A DNA stretch of 39,331 bases from JBKHJA01 sp046538375 (GCA_046538375.1 JBKHJA010000007.1:1-39331); one strand, 5' to 3'; shown: positions 15,633 to 24,644, counted from the first letter of the stretch. Notes: generated from the sequence alone by a model not told the origin. A program made the numbers and translations.

Positions 15633-17447
15633 ATGTGCGGCATTTTTGGCATCGTGTTCAAAGATTACAGAGAGGATCTGGGCAGGATACTCCTGCAGGC
15701 TGGAAGAAGACTGACCTACAGGGGATATGACTCTGTGGGCATGGCTGCTTTCGGGGATGACTCTGTGGAGTTGATCAAGGACGTAGGAGAAATTGAACAG
15801 GTTAACCGCAGGCTGCATTTTGAAAAACTCAGGGGAAACAAGGGGATTGTCCAGCTTCGGTGGGCCACTTTTGGTCCTCCCTCCCAGGAAAATTCCCAGC
15901 CTCATTACGATTGTTCCCGGCAGATGGTAGGAGCCCACAACGGCAATATCATCAATACCAAGGAGCTTATCAAAGCCTTCCAGAAAAAAGGCCACCTCTT
16001 CCAGGGGGAAAACGATGGAGAGGTGATTGTCCATGTGGTGGAAGAAGAATTCAAAAAGACGCAGGATATGAATTTGGCTCTCCAGGAGGCAGACTCCATT
16101 CTCAAGGGAGATTATGCCTATGTTATTTCCCGCCAAGCATCAGACAGGATGTATGGTGTCAAAAATTTTTCATCTTTATTCCTGGGGATAGGAGATGATT
16201 TTATCTGCTGCTCTTCTGATCTTCCTTCCATCATTCCCTTCACCAACAAAATTGTTCCCATCTATGATGGAGAATACATTGAATACACCTGGAATTCCTA
16301 TCAGATCAGAAAACTCAGTTCCGGAGAGAAGGTGGAAAGAAAGGCTGACCGCTGTGATCTGGATGTGGAGCAGGTGAAAAAGGGTAACTATCCCCATTTC
16401 ATGCTCAAAGAAATCCATGAACAGCCGGATAAAGCCCAAGCCTTGATCAATTTCTTGAAAGAATCAGAGCAGGCCGAGGAATTCAGCCAGGTTCTAAAGA
16501 ATGAAAAAAACATTTATCTGGTGGGCTCTGGTTCGTCTTACAATGCCTGTGTGCTGGGGGCATATTATTTGAATAAAATCGCTGGCATGGAGTCTATTCC
16601 GGTGGTGGCCGGATCTTTCAAGGAATTCCTGGGGAAAGGAGATTTTTCCAGGGGAGCTTACATTCTGGTCTCCCAGAGCGGTGAGACCAAGGATGTGGTA
16701 AGCGTTTTGAACTACCTGGAAGAAAAAAAAGCAAAAAAAATACTGGCAGTGGTCAATGTTCTGGGTTCTTCTCTTCAGCTCAGGGTGAAAAATTTTCTGC
16801 CTCTTCTTTCCAACATAGAAATCAGTGTGCCGGCCACCAAAACCTTCACCAATCAGGTGATCATCTTCCTGTATCTGTCTCTCAGGCTGGCTGAAGACCG
16901 CCAGAAAAAGAACTCCTCTGTGGAGAGGGAAATCTCAAATTTTCCTTCACTCATCGAAAAAACTCTCTCCTCCACCTCTAAAAAGTGCCAGCAGATGGCT
17001 TCGGTTCTGGCAGAAAAAGAGTATCTTTATTATCTGGGCTATGGGATAAGTTACGGCGCTTGCTTAGAAGCAGCTCTAAAGATGAAGGAAATCACCTACA
17101 TCCCCTGTGAAGGAATGTATTCTTCGGAGTTTAAACACGGCCCTCTGGCTATCATAAAACAGGGAGACTGGGTGCTGTTTCTCTCCACCCTGGAAGATGC
17201 TCATATGACTCTCTCGCATATCAACGAAGTGAGCTGTCGGAAGGGGAAAATATGCACTTTGGCTCCTGCCCATGAATCTCTGGCTCTCAATTCAGATGCC
17301 CTCATCCCTCTTCCTTCTCAAAACTACTTCACCGCGCCGCTGCTGGCCGCAGTGGCCAGCCAGCAGATTGCTTACTATGTGAGTCAACAGAAAGGAATCA
17401 ATCCTGACCAGCCCCGAAATATCAGCAAAACCCTGACCGTGGATTGA
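15633..17447 (+). CDS. glmS: GlmS-type glutamine:fructose-6-phosphate aminotransferase (isomerizing)
   Basis: A 604-residue cytoplasmic enzyme making glucosamine-6-phosphate from fructose-6-phosphate and glutamine. Start ATG 15633 exposes the nucleophile Cys2 (MCGIFG), so the longer frame from 15471 is rejected. The class II glutaminase domain (2 to about 215) has LTYRGYDSVGM, LRWATFG, AHNGNI and ENDGE. Two SIS domains follow (about 285-410, with GSGSSYN and SQSGETKD; and about 450-590, with KMKEITYI and FKHGPLAII including the conserved His). It ends PRNISKTLTVD, matching the GlmS tail. Coupling to a DegT aminotransferase means it could be a dedicated copy for an amino-sugar pathway rather than the only cell-wall glmS. 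The ribosome binding site is weak (GAGG about 12 bases upstream), so translational coupling is likely. Confidence 0.9.
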   Translation: MCGIFGIVFKDYREDLGRILLQAGRRLTYRGYDSVGMAAFGDDSVELIKDVGEIEQVNRRLHFEKLRGNKGIVQLRWATFGPPSQENSQPHYDCSRQMVGAHNGNIINTKELIKAFQKKGHLFQGENDGEVIVHVVEEEFKKTQDMNLALQEADSILKGDYAYVISRQASDRMYGVKNFSSLFLGIGDDFICCSSDLPSIIPFTNKIVPIYDGEYIEYTWNSYQIRKLSSGEKVERKADRCDLDVEQVKKGNYPHFMLKEIHEQPDKAQALINFLKESEQAEEFSQVLKNEKNIYLVGSGSSYNACVLGAYYLNKIAGMESIPVVAGSFKEFLGKGDFSRGAYILVSQSGETKDVVSVLNYLEEKKAKKILAVVNVLGSSLQLRVKNFLPLLSNIEISVPATKTFTNQVIIFLYLSLRLAEDRQKKNSSVEREISNFPSLIEKTLSSTSKKCQQMASVLAEKEYLYYLGYGISYGACLEAALKMKEITYIPCEGMYSSEFKHGPLAIIKQGDWVLFLSTLEDAHMTLSHINEVSCRKGKICTLAPAHESLALNSDALIPLPSQNYFTAPLLAAVASQQIAYYVSQQKGINPDQPRNISKTLTVD

Positions 17448-17468
17448 TTGGGATTCCTTATTCCCTGC

Positions 17469-19169
17469 TCATTTCTTTCCCGGCCCAGAAAGAGGTTTTC
17501 CGGGCAGCTCTCCGGTATGGGTGTCATGGTCGACAACCATCCTGCCGTTGACCATCACATAATCAATACCCCGAGGATATTGTTTGGGATCTGTGTAGGT
17601 GGCCATGTCAGAAACAGAGGAAGGATCAAAGATGACCAGGTCAGCGTAATATCCCTCCTTGATGACTCCTCTTTTTTTGAGTCCCATCTTGGCTGCTGGC
17701 TGAGAGGACATTTTCTTTATGGCTTCAGGAAGGGAGAGGAGCTTCTTCTCCCGGACGTACATGCTCAAAAAACGGGGAAAAGTTCCATAATTTCGGGGAT
17801 GGGGGATTCCTCTGTCCAGAAAGCCGTAGGGAGCAAGGGCAGAGCCGTCCGAACAGAGCATCACCAGAGGATGGCTGAGGATCAGAGCCGTATTTTCCTC
17901 GCTCATCCCAAAGCCGATGATGCTCAATCCTCCTCCCTCTGAGATAAGAAGGTCACAGCTGAATTCATAAGGATCCTGGTTGGCCTCTTGTGCAGCCTCA
18001 TGGAGACGCTTACCTACCAGATGTTCGTTCTTTTCATTGCTGACAGAGGCGATGAGAATGCTTTCCCACGAGTTGTTGCCCTTAACTTCTTTCACCGTTT
18101 CCTGTTTCATCTTTTGTCTCAGTTCTTTGTCTTTTAACCTTTCCACGAATTTTTCACTTCCTCCCGCCAAAGCCCATTCAGGAAACATGACACTTAAGGT
18201 GGTGCTGTAGGCTGTATAAGGATAGCGGTCAGCATTCACCGCCAGTCCTCTTTTTTCCGCTCTTTCTATAAGATCAATGAGCATGGGAGCTTTATAATAA
18301 TTTTCCCTGCCGCAGGCCTTGAGATGGGAAATCTGAAGGGGGAGCTCTGCTTTCTCTGAGATGTGGATAGCCTCCCCCAGCGCTTCCAGCAGGAAAGTGT
18401 CTTCGCTTCGGATATGGGTGGCGTAGAATCCTTGATGCTTAGAGGCCGCCAGGCAGAGTTCGATGACTTCAGAAGTGCTGGAAAAGCGGTCAGGAGCATA
18501 CTCCAGTCCTGAGGAAAGCCCAAAAGCGCCCTGGGCCATGGCCTCTGAGACCAGAGATTTCATGGTATCCAGCTCTTTGGCCGTGGGCTCTCTTCTTTCA
18601 TCTCCCAGAACATAGCGGCGCACTGTTCCCAGACCCACCAGGGTGGCGTGGTTGACAGCTATCCCTCTTTTGGCCAGGGTGGAATGGTATTGTTCAAGAT
18701 TTGTCCAGTCGATGGGAATATTCAGTTGTTCCTGGATCATTTTTTCGTAATGGGAGGGCGGTTCTTTGCGGGGAAAAGCAGATCCTCCGCAGTTGCCGCC
18801 GAGTTCTGTGGTCACACCCTGCCTGATTTTGCTCTCTGCCTTGGGATTGGCCAGAAGCTCAAGATCGGTATGGGAATGGATATCCACAAATCCAGGGGAG
18901 ACCATCCGGCCCTGAGCATCAATCACGGATTTTGCTTGGGCTGAATTGAGATTTCCTATGGCCGCCAGACGTTCGCCGCTTATTCCTAGATCAGCTTTGT
19001 ATTCCTTGTTTTTGATGCCGTCCACGATGGTTCCATTCTTGATGATGCAGTCGAATTTGTGGGACGTCTGGAAGATTCGCCCGGTGTTGAATCCACTGCT
19101 CAATCCCAGAAAGAAACCTGCCTGGGTTGAGGTCTTGATGAAACGCCGTCGAGAAATCTTATTGCTCAT
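17469..19169 (-). CDS. Tat-exported N-acyl-D-amino-acid deacylase (D-aminoacylase)
   Basis: A 566-residue amidohydrolase-superfamily enzyme that releases D-amino acids from N-acyl-D-amino acids; some homologues are dihydroorotase- or hydantoinase-like. The N-terminus SRRRFIKTSTQAGFFLG is a Tat signal, so it should act outside the cytoplasm. Metal-site landmarks are GFVDIHSHTDLE (His98, His100), Cys127 in GGNCGG (metal-bridging Cys in the D-aminoacylase branch), His in ATHIRSED and QISHLKACG, and the catalytic Asp in LCSDGSALAPYG. It ends with the usual VNGRMVVDHDTHTGELPG segment. The start at 19169 has AAGGAGG five bases upstream. It converges with glmS (21-base gap). Repeats separate it from the Nramp-related gene upstream, so it may be transcribed on its own. 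Confidence 0.9.
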   Translation of the reverse strand: MSNKISRRRFIKTSTQAGFFLGLSSGFNTGRIFQTSHKFDCIIKNGTIVDGIKNKEYKADLGISGERLAAIGNLNSAQAKSVIDAQGRMVSPGFVDIHSHTDLELLANPKAESKIRQGVTTELGGNCGGSAFPRKEPPSHYEKMIQEQLNIPIDWTNLEQYHSTLAKRGIAVNHATLVGLGTVRRYVLGDERREPTAKELDTMKSLVSEAMAQGAFGLSSGLEYAPDRFSSTSEVIELCLAASKHQGFYATHIRSEDTFLLEALGEAIHISEKAELPLQISHLKACGRENYYKAPMLIDLIERAEKRGLAVNADRYPYTAYSTTLSVMFPEWALAGGSEKFVERLKDKELRQKMKQETVKEVKGNNSWESILIASVSNEKNEHLVGKRLHEAAQEANQDPYEFSCDLLISEGGGLSIIGFGMSEENTALILSHPLVMLCSDGSALAPYGFLDRGIPHPRNYGTFPRFLSMYVREKKLLSLPEAIKKMSSQPAAKMGLKKRGVIKEGYYADLVIFDPSSVSDMATYTDPKQYPRGIDYVMVNGRMVVDHDTHTGELPGKPLSGPGKK

Positions 19170-19189
19170 TCATGCCTCCTTAAAAAAAT

Positions 19190-19343
19190 AACCTGCATTA
19201 TTCACTAAATTGAAGGTTTTTCCAGATGCAGTCATGAATTTCAGGGGAAATCGGGACATGAATCGAATTCTCTTGAATTCGGTATCGTGTCCCTGATTTC
19301 CTTTTTCATGGAAATCAAAAACCTATGTGAATAATGCAGGGTT
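19190..19343. repeat. Family B palindrome, copy 1
   Basis: The outer arms AACCTGCATTATTCAC (from 19190) and GTGAATAATGCAGGGTT (to about 19343) enclose an inner inverted repeat at 19246-19301. There GGAAATCGGGACATG...GAATTC faces GAATTC...GTGTCCCTGATTTCC. The inner arms carry the same GGGACA module as family A. The element fills most of the gap between the D-aminoacylase gene and the next repeat. Confidence 0.7.
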
Positions 19344-19344
19344 A

Positions 19345-19465
19345 CCTGGATTATTCATGAATTATGGGAAATTAGGGACACCATCCCAATTTCAGAAAAT
19401 TGGGTCATGTCCCCAATTTCCTGCCTCATATACATTGTTTCCAGCGAATTCATGAATAATCCAAG
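19345..19465. repeat. Family B palindrome, copy 2
   Basis: The outer arms CCTGGATTATTCATGAATT (19345-19363) and AATTCATGAATAATCCAAG (19447-19465) are inverted copies. The inner arms GGGAAATTAGGGACA and TGTCCCCAATTTCC also pair, with CCCAATTT/AAATTGGG at the tip. The right half recurs inverted, essentially without change, at 39277-39331. It lies at the 3' end of the Nramp-related gene and might also act as a transcription stop. Confidence 0.8.
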
Positions 19466-19470
19466 ATAAT

Positions 19471-20679
19471 TCATCTTACAAATATTTTGATGATATTCCA
19501 AAGGCCCAGAAAGGAAACCACCAGGATAATCATGATTCCCATGACATTCTGTTTCCAGTTGTTGGCCAATTTTCCCATCTTCCGGCGGTTGTTGAGGATG
19601 ACCAGCAGGAATACAGAAGCCACCGGCAGGATAAGACCGTTGGCTACCTGGGCAAACACAATCACTGCCAGAGGGCTGAAATTGAACAAAGAAACAACAA
19701 ATCCCGTCAGGATGACAGCCAGCCATACTCCTTTGAATCCGGGAGCATCATGACCTCCTTTCCAGCCCAGAATACCGGAAGAGGCAAAAGCAGCGGCATA
19801 GGGAGCGGTCAGAGCAGAACTCATTCCGGCGGCGAAGAAGCCCAACCCGAAAAAAAAATTGGTAAAAGGACCGAATAAAGGGCTGAGCTGTTGAGCAAGA
19901 TGTGCTCCCTTCTCCAGAGGGAATCCTTTCTCATAAAAAGTCACCGCTGAAGTGGCCACGATAAAGGTCGAAATCATACCCCCCAGACAGATGGAAACCA
20001 GGAGATCTTTTCTCACTTCCCTGAGGCGGCCTGCGGAGGACCATTTGATTTTTACCGCTGAGGAATGAAGGAACAGGTTGTAAGGAACCACGGTGGTTCC
20101 CACCAGGGCTAAGATAATGTAGAGCGAGTTTGAAGGAACAGAGGGAACCATGCCCTTGAGTATTAACCGGAAGTCGGGTTTTAGGATGATAAAGGCGGCC
20201 AGAAAAGAAAGGCTCATCAAAAATACCAGAAAGATCAGAAATTTCTCCACCAGTTTGTATTTCCTTCTGCTGAGGATGAAAATGGCGGCCAGAGAGATCA
20301 GAGCCACCCAGTATTTTTGAGGAACAGCGGAGACCATTTCCAGTCCCAGGGAACCGCCGATGATATTCCCGGCCTCATAAGCAGCACAGCCCAGAGTGAT
20401 GGAGGAGAGAGTCAGGAGAATAAATATCCATCTGCTCAGGGTTTTTTGAGGAAATTCTCTCAAGGCCTGGGCCAGATCGCAGCCAGATGCAAGAGCCAGC
20501 CTTCCTGTCATTTCCTGAAGGACAAGGGTGGTGATGGTGGCGAAGATCAAAGCATAAATCAGGGAATAACCGAATTTTGCTCCGGCCAGGGAGCAGGAAG
20601 TCACCGTGCCGGGGCCGATAAAGGCAGCGGTCACCAGAAAACCCGGACCGAACGAGGACCTCTTATTTTTTCTTCCCAT
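19471..20679 (-). CDS. Nramp-related membrane transporter lacking the canonical metal-binding residues
   Basis: A 402-residue inner-membrane protein with about 11 helices. It aligns along its length with MntH/Nramp as I recall it (GPGFLVTAAFI, AGAKFGYSLI, ALVGTTVVPYNLFLHSS). The key residues differ. The TM1 DPGN metal motif is GPGT (residues 22-25), and the TM6 metal-binding Met and His are Val and Tyr (VVPYN). The TM3 proton-pathway Asp and Glu appear as Glu and Asn. Canonical Mn2+/Fe2+ transport is therefore doubtful. Start ATG 20679 was chosen because AGGAGGAGG, formed by the Gly-rich end of hyuB, sits just upstream; the overlap with hyuB is 17 bases. That operon link suggests transport of a HyuAB substrate, such as 5-oxoproline or a hydantoin. 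This is inference. Confidence 0.85.
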   Translation of the reverse strand: MGRKNKRSSFGPGFLVTAAFIGPGTVTSCSLAGAKFGYSLIYALIFATITTLVLQEMTGRLALASGCDLAQALREFPQKTLSRWIFILLTLSSITLGCAAYEAGNIIGGSLGLEMVSAVPQKYWVALISLAAIFILSRRKYKLVEKFLIFLVFLMSLSFLAAFIILKPDFRLILKGMVPSVPSNSLYIILALVGTTVVPYNLFLHSSAVKIKWSSAGRLREVRKDLLVSICLGGMISTFIVATSAVTFYEKGFPLEKGAHLAQQLSPLFGPFTNFFFGLGFFAAGMSSALTAPYAAAFASSGILGWKGGHDAPGFKGVWLAVILTGFVVSLFNFSPLAVIVFAQVANGLILPVASVFLLVILNNRRKMGKLANNWKQNVMGIMIILVVSFLGLWNIIKIFVR

Positions 20680-22228
20680 AGCCTCCTCCTCCTGGGGTTT
20701 CGATGCGCAGCACATCTCCAGGCTGAACTTTGAGGTTCACTTTGGAATTCAAAACCGTTTTTTTTCCGGGAGAGAGGAGTGTGTTTTTTCCTTTTCTGCC
20801 GTTTTTGCCGCCCTGGACACCATAAGGAGCAAATTTTCGCCTTTCAGACATGATGGTCACCTGAGTGGGTACAGAAAATTTGTACTCCCTGATGATTCCC
20901 TCTCCTCCTTTGTTTTTCCCCTGGCCGCCTGAACTGCGCCGCAGGCTGTATCTCTGGATTCTGATAGGAAGGTAATTCTCCAGCGCTTCAAGAGGAGTAT
21001 TGAGAGAATTGGTCATATGGGTATGGACTCCGCTTACTCCGGGAAGAGCTGAACTGGCTCCCATCCCCCCGCCGATGGTTTCATAATAGGCGAAGCTTTC
21101 TTCCCTAGCCGGGTCATACCCCCCAAAGGCTATGTTGTTCATGGTGCCGGAACTGGCCGCAGGTATTTTCTCTGGAACAGCCTGGGATAGGGCGCCTAAA
21201 AGAACATCCACAATCCTCTGGGATGTTTCCACATTTCCTCCGGCAGTGGCTGCGGGAAAAAGAGCATTGACCACCGAGCCAGAGGGAGCTTTTATTTTCA
21301 AAGGCCGCATCAATCCGGTGTTAAAGGGGATATCTTCTTCGATCAAGGAGCGGAACACATACAAAACCGCAGAGCAGGTCACCGCAAAGTTGGCATTGAT
21401 CCCTCCCTCCGTTTGGGGAGATGAGGAACTGAAATCCAGAATGGCTTCATCCTTGCGCACGGTTAGCTTGAGGCCTATTTTGACCGGATCCCTGGTGATG
21501 CCGTCATCATCCAGATAGTCAGCAAAAGCGTACACCCCATCCGGGATTTCCTGGATGGTTTTGCGGAGAATTTTTTCTGTATAGTCTTGAATCAGGCCGG
21601 CATAGCCAAGGATCTTTTTCAGTCCGTATTTTTTGACCACTTCCCCTAATCTTTTTTTTCCCTTGTGGTTGGCAGTTATCTGAGCCTGGATATCTCCTTT
21701 TCTCTCTTCCGGAGTTCTTACATTGGAGAGTATGAGGTTGAAAATTTCCTGATTCAATTTTCCTTTATTGATGATTTTTAAAGGAGGGATGATCAGTCCT
21801 TCTTGATATATCTCAGTGGCCAGGGGCATGGAACCAGGAGTCATACCCCCCACATCTGAATGATGAGCACGGTTGGCCACAAAAAAGGCCAGTTTTTTCT
21901 GGGCGTAAAATGGCGATATGCAGGTTATGTCAGGAAGATGGGTTCCTCCTCGGTAAGGATCATTGAGAATCACCAGGTCCTCCTCCTTAAAATCAACCGT
22001 TTTCAAGGCAGCCTGGACGGAAAGAGGCATGGCTCCCAGGTGGACAGGAATATGAGAGCCTTGAGCAAAGGTTTCCCCTTTTTTGTTGAACAGGGCACAT
22101 GAAAAATCTTTTCTTTCTTTGATGTTTGGAGAAAGGGAGGTGCGGCCCAGCACAGCCCCCATTTCCTCAGAAATGGAGATAAAAATGTTCTTGAAAAGTT
22201 CCAGTTCGATGGGATCAAATTCATTCAT
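20663..22228 (-). CDS. hyuB: Hydantoinase B/oxoprolinase subunit (HyuB)
   Basis: A 521-residue subunit of the HyuA-HyuB ATP-dependent hydantoinase/5-oxoprolinase family, which opens cyclic amides such as 5-oxo-L-proline or N-substituted hydantoins. Typical landmarks are FKNIFISISEEMGAVL at the start, DLVILNDPYRGGTHLPDI, VANRAHHSDVGGMTPGSMP, and the Gly-rich end DVLRIETPGGGGYG. The protein is cytoplasmic and of normal length. It overlaps hyuA by 8 bases (ATGAATGA) and the transporter gene by 17, so all three are translationally coupled. Substrate specificity within the family cannot be read from sequence. Confidence 0.93.
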   Translation of the reverse strand: MNEFDPIELELFKNIFISISEEMGAVLGRTSLSPNIKERKDFSCALFNKKGETFAQGSHIPVHLGAMPLSVQAALKTVDFKEEDLVILNDPYRGGTHLPDITCISPFYAQKKLAFFVANRAHHSDVGGMTPGSMPLATEIYQEGLIIPPLKIINKGKLNQEIFNLILSNVRTPEERKGDIQAQITANHKGKKRLGEVVKKYGLKKILGYAGLIQDYTEKILRKTIQEIPDGVYAFADYLDDDGITRDPVKIGLKLTVRKDEAILDFSSSSPQTEGGINANFAVTCSAVLYVFRSLIEEDIPFNTGLMRPLKIKAPSGSVVNALFPAATAGGNVETSQRIVDVLLGALSQAVPEKIPAASSGTMNNIAFGGYDPAREESFAYYETIGGGMGASSALPGVSGVHTHMTNSLNTPLEALENYLPIRIQRYSLRRSSGGQGKNKGGEGIIREYKFSVPTQVTIMSERRKFAPYGVQGGKNGRKGKNTLLSPGKKTVLNSKVNLKVQPGDVLRIETPGGGGYGKKK

Positions 22229-24215
22229 GGTTTTTGTTTTGCACCTGGATAATCAAATTGAGAAGCCCGTCCACCTGTAAGGTAAAGAAAGGAGGCAGAA
22301 AAGTGGTGGATTCCCGGTCAGCCACCAGGGCAGGGCCTTTCAGTTTGTCTCCGGGAAAGAGGAGGGAACGGTCATAGACCGGAGCAGAGTATTTGCGTCC
22401 TTCATAGAAAAGATCCTGTTCCTTTATGAACGCCCGCTGGGGTTTTGCGTCTCCTTTAGGAAATCTGGGCATCTTGATTTTCCTGCTCAGCCCCACTGCT
22501 TTGACTCTGACGTTGACGATTTCAACAGGTCTTTGGGGATGATGATAAGAGTAAAGTTTTTGATGGGCTTTATGAAAACCTGAGACGAAATTTTTGCGAA
22601 AAGGCAGGGTGATTTCATAAGACTGGCCTAAATACCTGAGATCGAGGAAGGATAAAATTTTGACTCTGGTGGGAGAAAAACCTTCTTCTTTCATCTCTTT
22701 GAGTCCTTTTCTCCTGAGCTTAACCAGGTGATTCTCCAATTCTTCTGGGCTGGTGAGGTGTGCCGTCTTGAGTACAGATTGAGAGTAGTCTTTGATGGAT
22801 TCGGCCAGGAGAAGCCCCAGGGCAGAGAGGACACCTGCATTTTTGGGAACTATGACTCCTGCCATCTGGAGATGAGAAGCCATTTCTGCAGCGTGCATTC
22901 CTCCTGCTCCTCCAAAAGAAAACAGCGAGAACTGGCGCGGATCAAAGCCCCGCTCGATGGATATCACCCGGATGGCTTTTTCCATATTGGCATTGGCGAT
23001 CTTGATGATGCCAGCAGCCGTATCCAGCAGAGACTTATCGATTTTTCTGGCCAGATTTCCCAGAACATGATGACTTCTCTTAGGATGAATTTCCATCTCC
23101 CCACCTAAAAAAAACTCTGGGACCAGCCGTCCCAGAACCAGGTTGGCATCGGTGACCGTAGGGAAACTTCCTTGACCGTAGCAGGCAGGGCCGGGATCAG
23201 CACCGGCACTCTGAGGTCCCACCCGCAGGGAACCTCCTTTATCCACATAAGCTATGGAGCCGCCTCCAGCACCCACGGAATGGATATCGATGATAGGCAT
23301 CCGCACAGGAAAATCTCCAATCCAATTTTCGCTGGTTCTTCTTATTCTGCCGTCCACCAGAGAAACATCACAGGAGGTTCCCCCCATGTCGAAAGTGATA
23401 ATATGGATAAAGCCCGCCCGCCGGGCTAATTCAAATCCACCCACCACTCCTCCTGCCGGGCCAGAAAGGGCGGTGCGTATGGGTTCCCTTTTGGCTTTGG
23501 CCGGCGAAATGTAGCCTTCGTTGGACTGCATCACCCGCAGTTCAGCTTTTTCCATTTTCTTCTCTAAGTCAGAGAGATAGCGGTGGACAACCGGCATGAG
23601 GTAGGCATTGACAGCGGTGGTGGCTGTCCTTTCGTATTCGCGGTATTCAGGAAGAATCTCAGATGACAGAGAAACCAGGATTTTTTCCTCGGACAGCTTT
23701 TTTTTTATGATTTTTTCATGAGCAGGGTTGGCATAGGCATGAATGAGAGAAACAGCCGCAGCCTCGATGTTGTTTTTTCTTATTTTCTCTAGAATGGTTA
23801 TGATTCCTGGAACGGAGATTTCTTTTTCCACTTTGCCTGAAGCTGATATCCTCTCTTCCACCCCAAAGCAGCGGTTTCTGGGAAGAAGAGAGGTTCTCTT
23901 TTCCCCCTTTAGACTGTACAGATGGCGTCTGGTCTGACGGCCGATGAACAGAACATCTTCGAATCCCTTTGTAGTGAGGAGGGCAATCCGCCCTCCTTTT
24001 CTTTCCAGAAGAGAGTTGGTGGCCACCGTGGTCCCGTGGATGACCACAGCCTGAGGTTTTTCCTTCAGAATATCTTTAATTCCTTCAAGGATGGCCAATG
24101 AGGGATTCTGAGGAGTGGAAGGAATTTTGTTGATTCTGATCTTCCCATCTGCGTAGACAGCAAAGTCGGTGAAGGTTCCGCCTGTATCCACACCGATCCG
24201 GACTTCGTGCCTCAT
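22221..24215 (-). CDS. hyuA: Hydantoinase A/oxoprolinase ATPase subunit (HyuA)
   Basis: A 664-residue ATP-binding subunit partnering HyuB. The N-terminal actin/ASKHA-type motif GVDTGGTFTDFAVYADG and VVIHGTTVATNSLLERKG are diagnostic. LSGPAGGVVGGFELAR, TFDMGGTSCDVSLV, SVGAGGGSIAYVD, GPQSAGADPGPACYG and FGGAGGMHA follow in the usual order. ATP is used to phosphorylate the cyclic amide before ring opening. The start at 24215 lacks a clear Shine-Dalgarno. TTGACT at 24249-24254 (minus strand) followed by an AT-rich -10 region would put transcription only 10-15 bases upstream, so the mRNA may be nearly leaderless. It heads the hyuA-hyuB-transporter operon. Confidence 0.94.
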   Translation of the reverse strand: MRHEVRIGVDTGGTFTDFAVYADGKIRINKIPSTPQNPSLAILEGIKDILKEKPQAVVIHGTTVATNSLLERKGGRIALLTTKGFEDVLFIGRQTRRHLYSLKGEKRTSLLPRNRCFGVEERISASGKVEKEISVPGIITILEKIRKNNIEAAAVSLIHAYANPAHEKIIKKKLSEEKILVSLSSEILPEYREYERTATTAVNAYLMPVVHRYLSDLEKKMEKAELRVMQSNEGYISPAKAKREPIRTALSGPAGGVVGGFELARRAGFIHIITFDMGGTSCDVSLVDGRIRRTSENWIGDFPVRMPIIDIHSVGAGGGSIAYVDKGGSLRVGPQSAGADPGPACYGQGSFPTVTDANLVLGRLVPEFFLGGEMEIHPKRSHHVLGNLARKIDKSLLDTAAGIIKIANANMEKAIRVISIERGFDPRQFSLFSFGGAGGMHAAEMASHLQMAGVIVPKNAGVLSALGLLLAESIKDYSQSVLKTAHLTSPEELENHLVKLRRKGLKEMKEEGFSPTRVKILSFLDLRYLGQSYEITLPFRKNFVSGFHKAHQKLYSYHHPQRPVEIVNVRVKAVGLSRKIKMPRFPKGDAKPQRAFIKEQDLFYEGRKYSAPVYDRSLLFPGDKLKGPALVADRESTTFLPPFFTLQVDGLLNLIIQVQNKNHE

Positions 24216-24284
24216 GAATAAGGATATATTTATTTATGCCTGGATGAAAGTCAAGGAATATGCGAAATCAGAGAAGGAGTTGTT

Positions 24285-24503
24285 TTATTTACAGGTGGTG
24301 CAGGTGTTAGCTGTGCAGGTGGGGCAGGCGTCTGAAGATGAGGAGATTCGGCTGCTTCCCCCTCCTATACCGAAAGAGGAGATGAGTTTTTCGATATTTT
24401 TGCTTCCGCATGCCTCACAGGAAACCTCCTTTTCTCTCCCTACCGAAACCAGGCTTTCGAAGTGCTTCCCGCATTTTTTACAAACAAACTCATAGATAGG
24501 CAT
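24285..24503 (-). CDS. FmdB-family zinc ribbon protein
   Basis: A 72-residue small protein. Its N-terminal zinc ribbon starts MPIYEFVCKKCGKHFE and has a second knuckle CEACGSKN, the FmdB/CxxC_CxxC_SSSS pattern. A Gly/Ser-rich linker leads to a second cysteine-rich tail (CPTCTANTCTTCK), which could bind another metal. FmdB proteins were named from a formamidase locus and are thought to be regulatory, but the molecular function is unknown. It lies 69 bases upstream of hyuA on the same strand and could be co-transcribed with it. Confidence 0.85.
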   Translation of the reverse strand: MPIYEFVCKKCGKHFESLVSVGREKEVSCEACGSKNIEKLISSFGIGGGSSRISSSSDACPTCTANTCTTCK

Positions 24504-24555
24504 GACATAAAAATTTTACCTCTTTTTTTGACAATCCGCAATAGAGATAAAAACC

Positions 24556-24644
24556 AGAAAATAGGGACATGTACCAATTTCAGCCAATTTCTATCATACT
24601 AATACTAAATCAACGGCAGAAATTGGTAACGTGTCCCATTTTCT
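24556..24644 (-). repeat. Family A dispersed palindrome, copy 2
   Basis: An 89-base inverted repeat that is the reverse complement of the copy at 10271-10362, with only a handful of differences. The GGGACA/AATTTC arms and the GATTTAGTATTA loop are retained. It sits between ridA and the FmdB gene. Confidence 0.85.
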
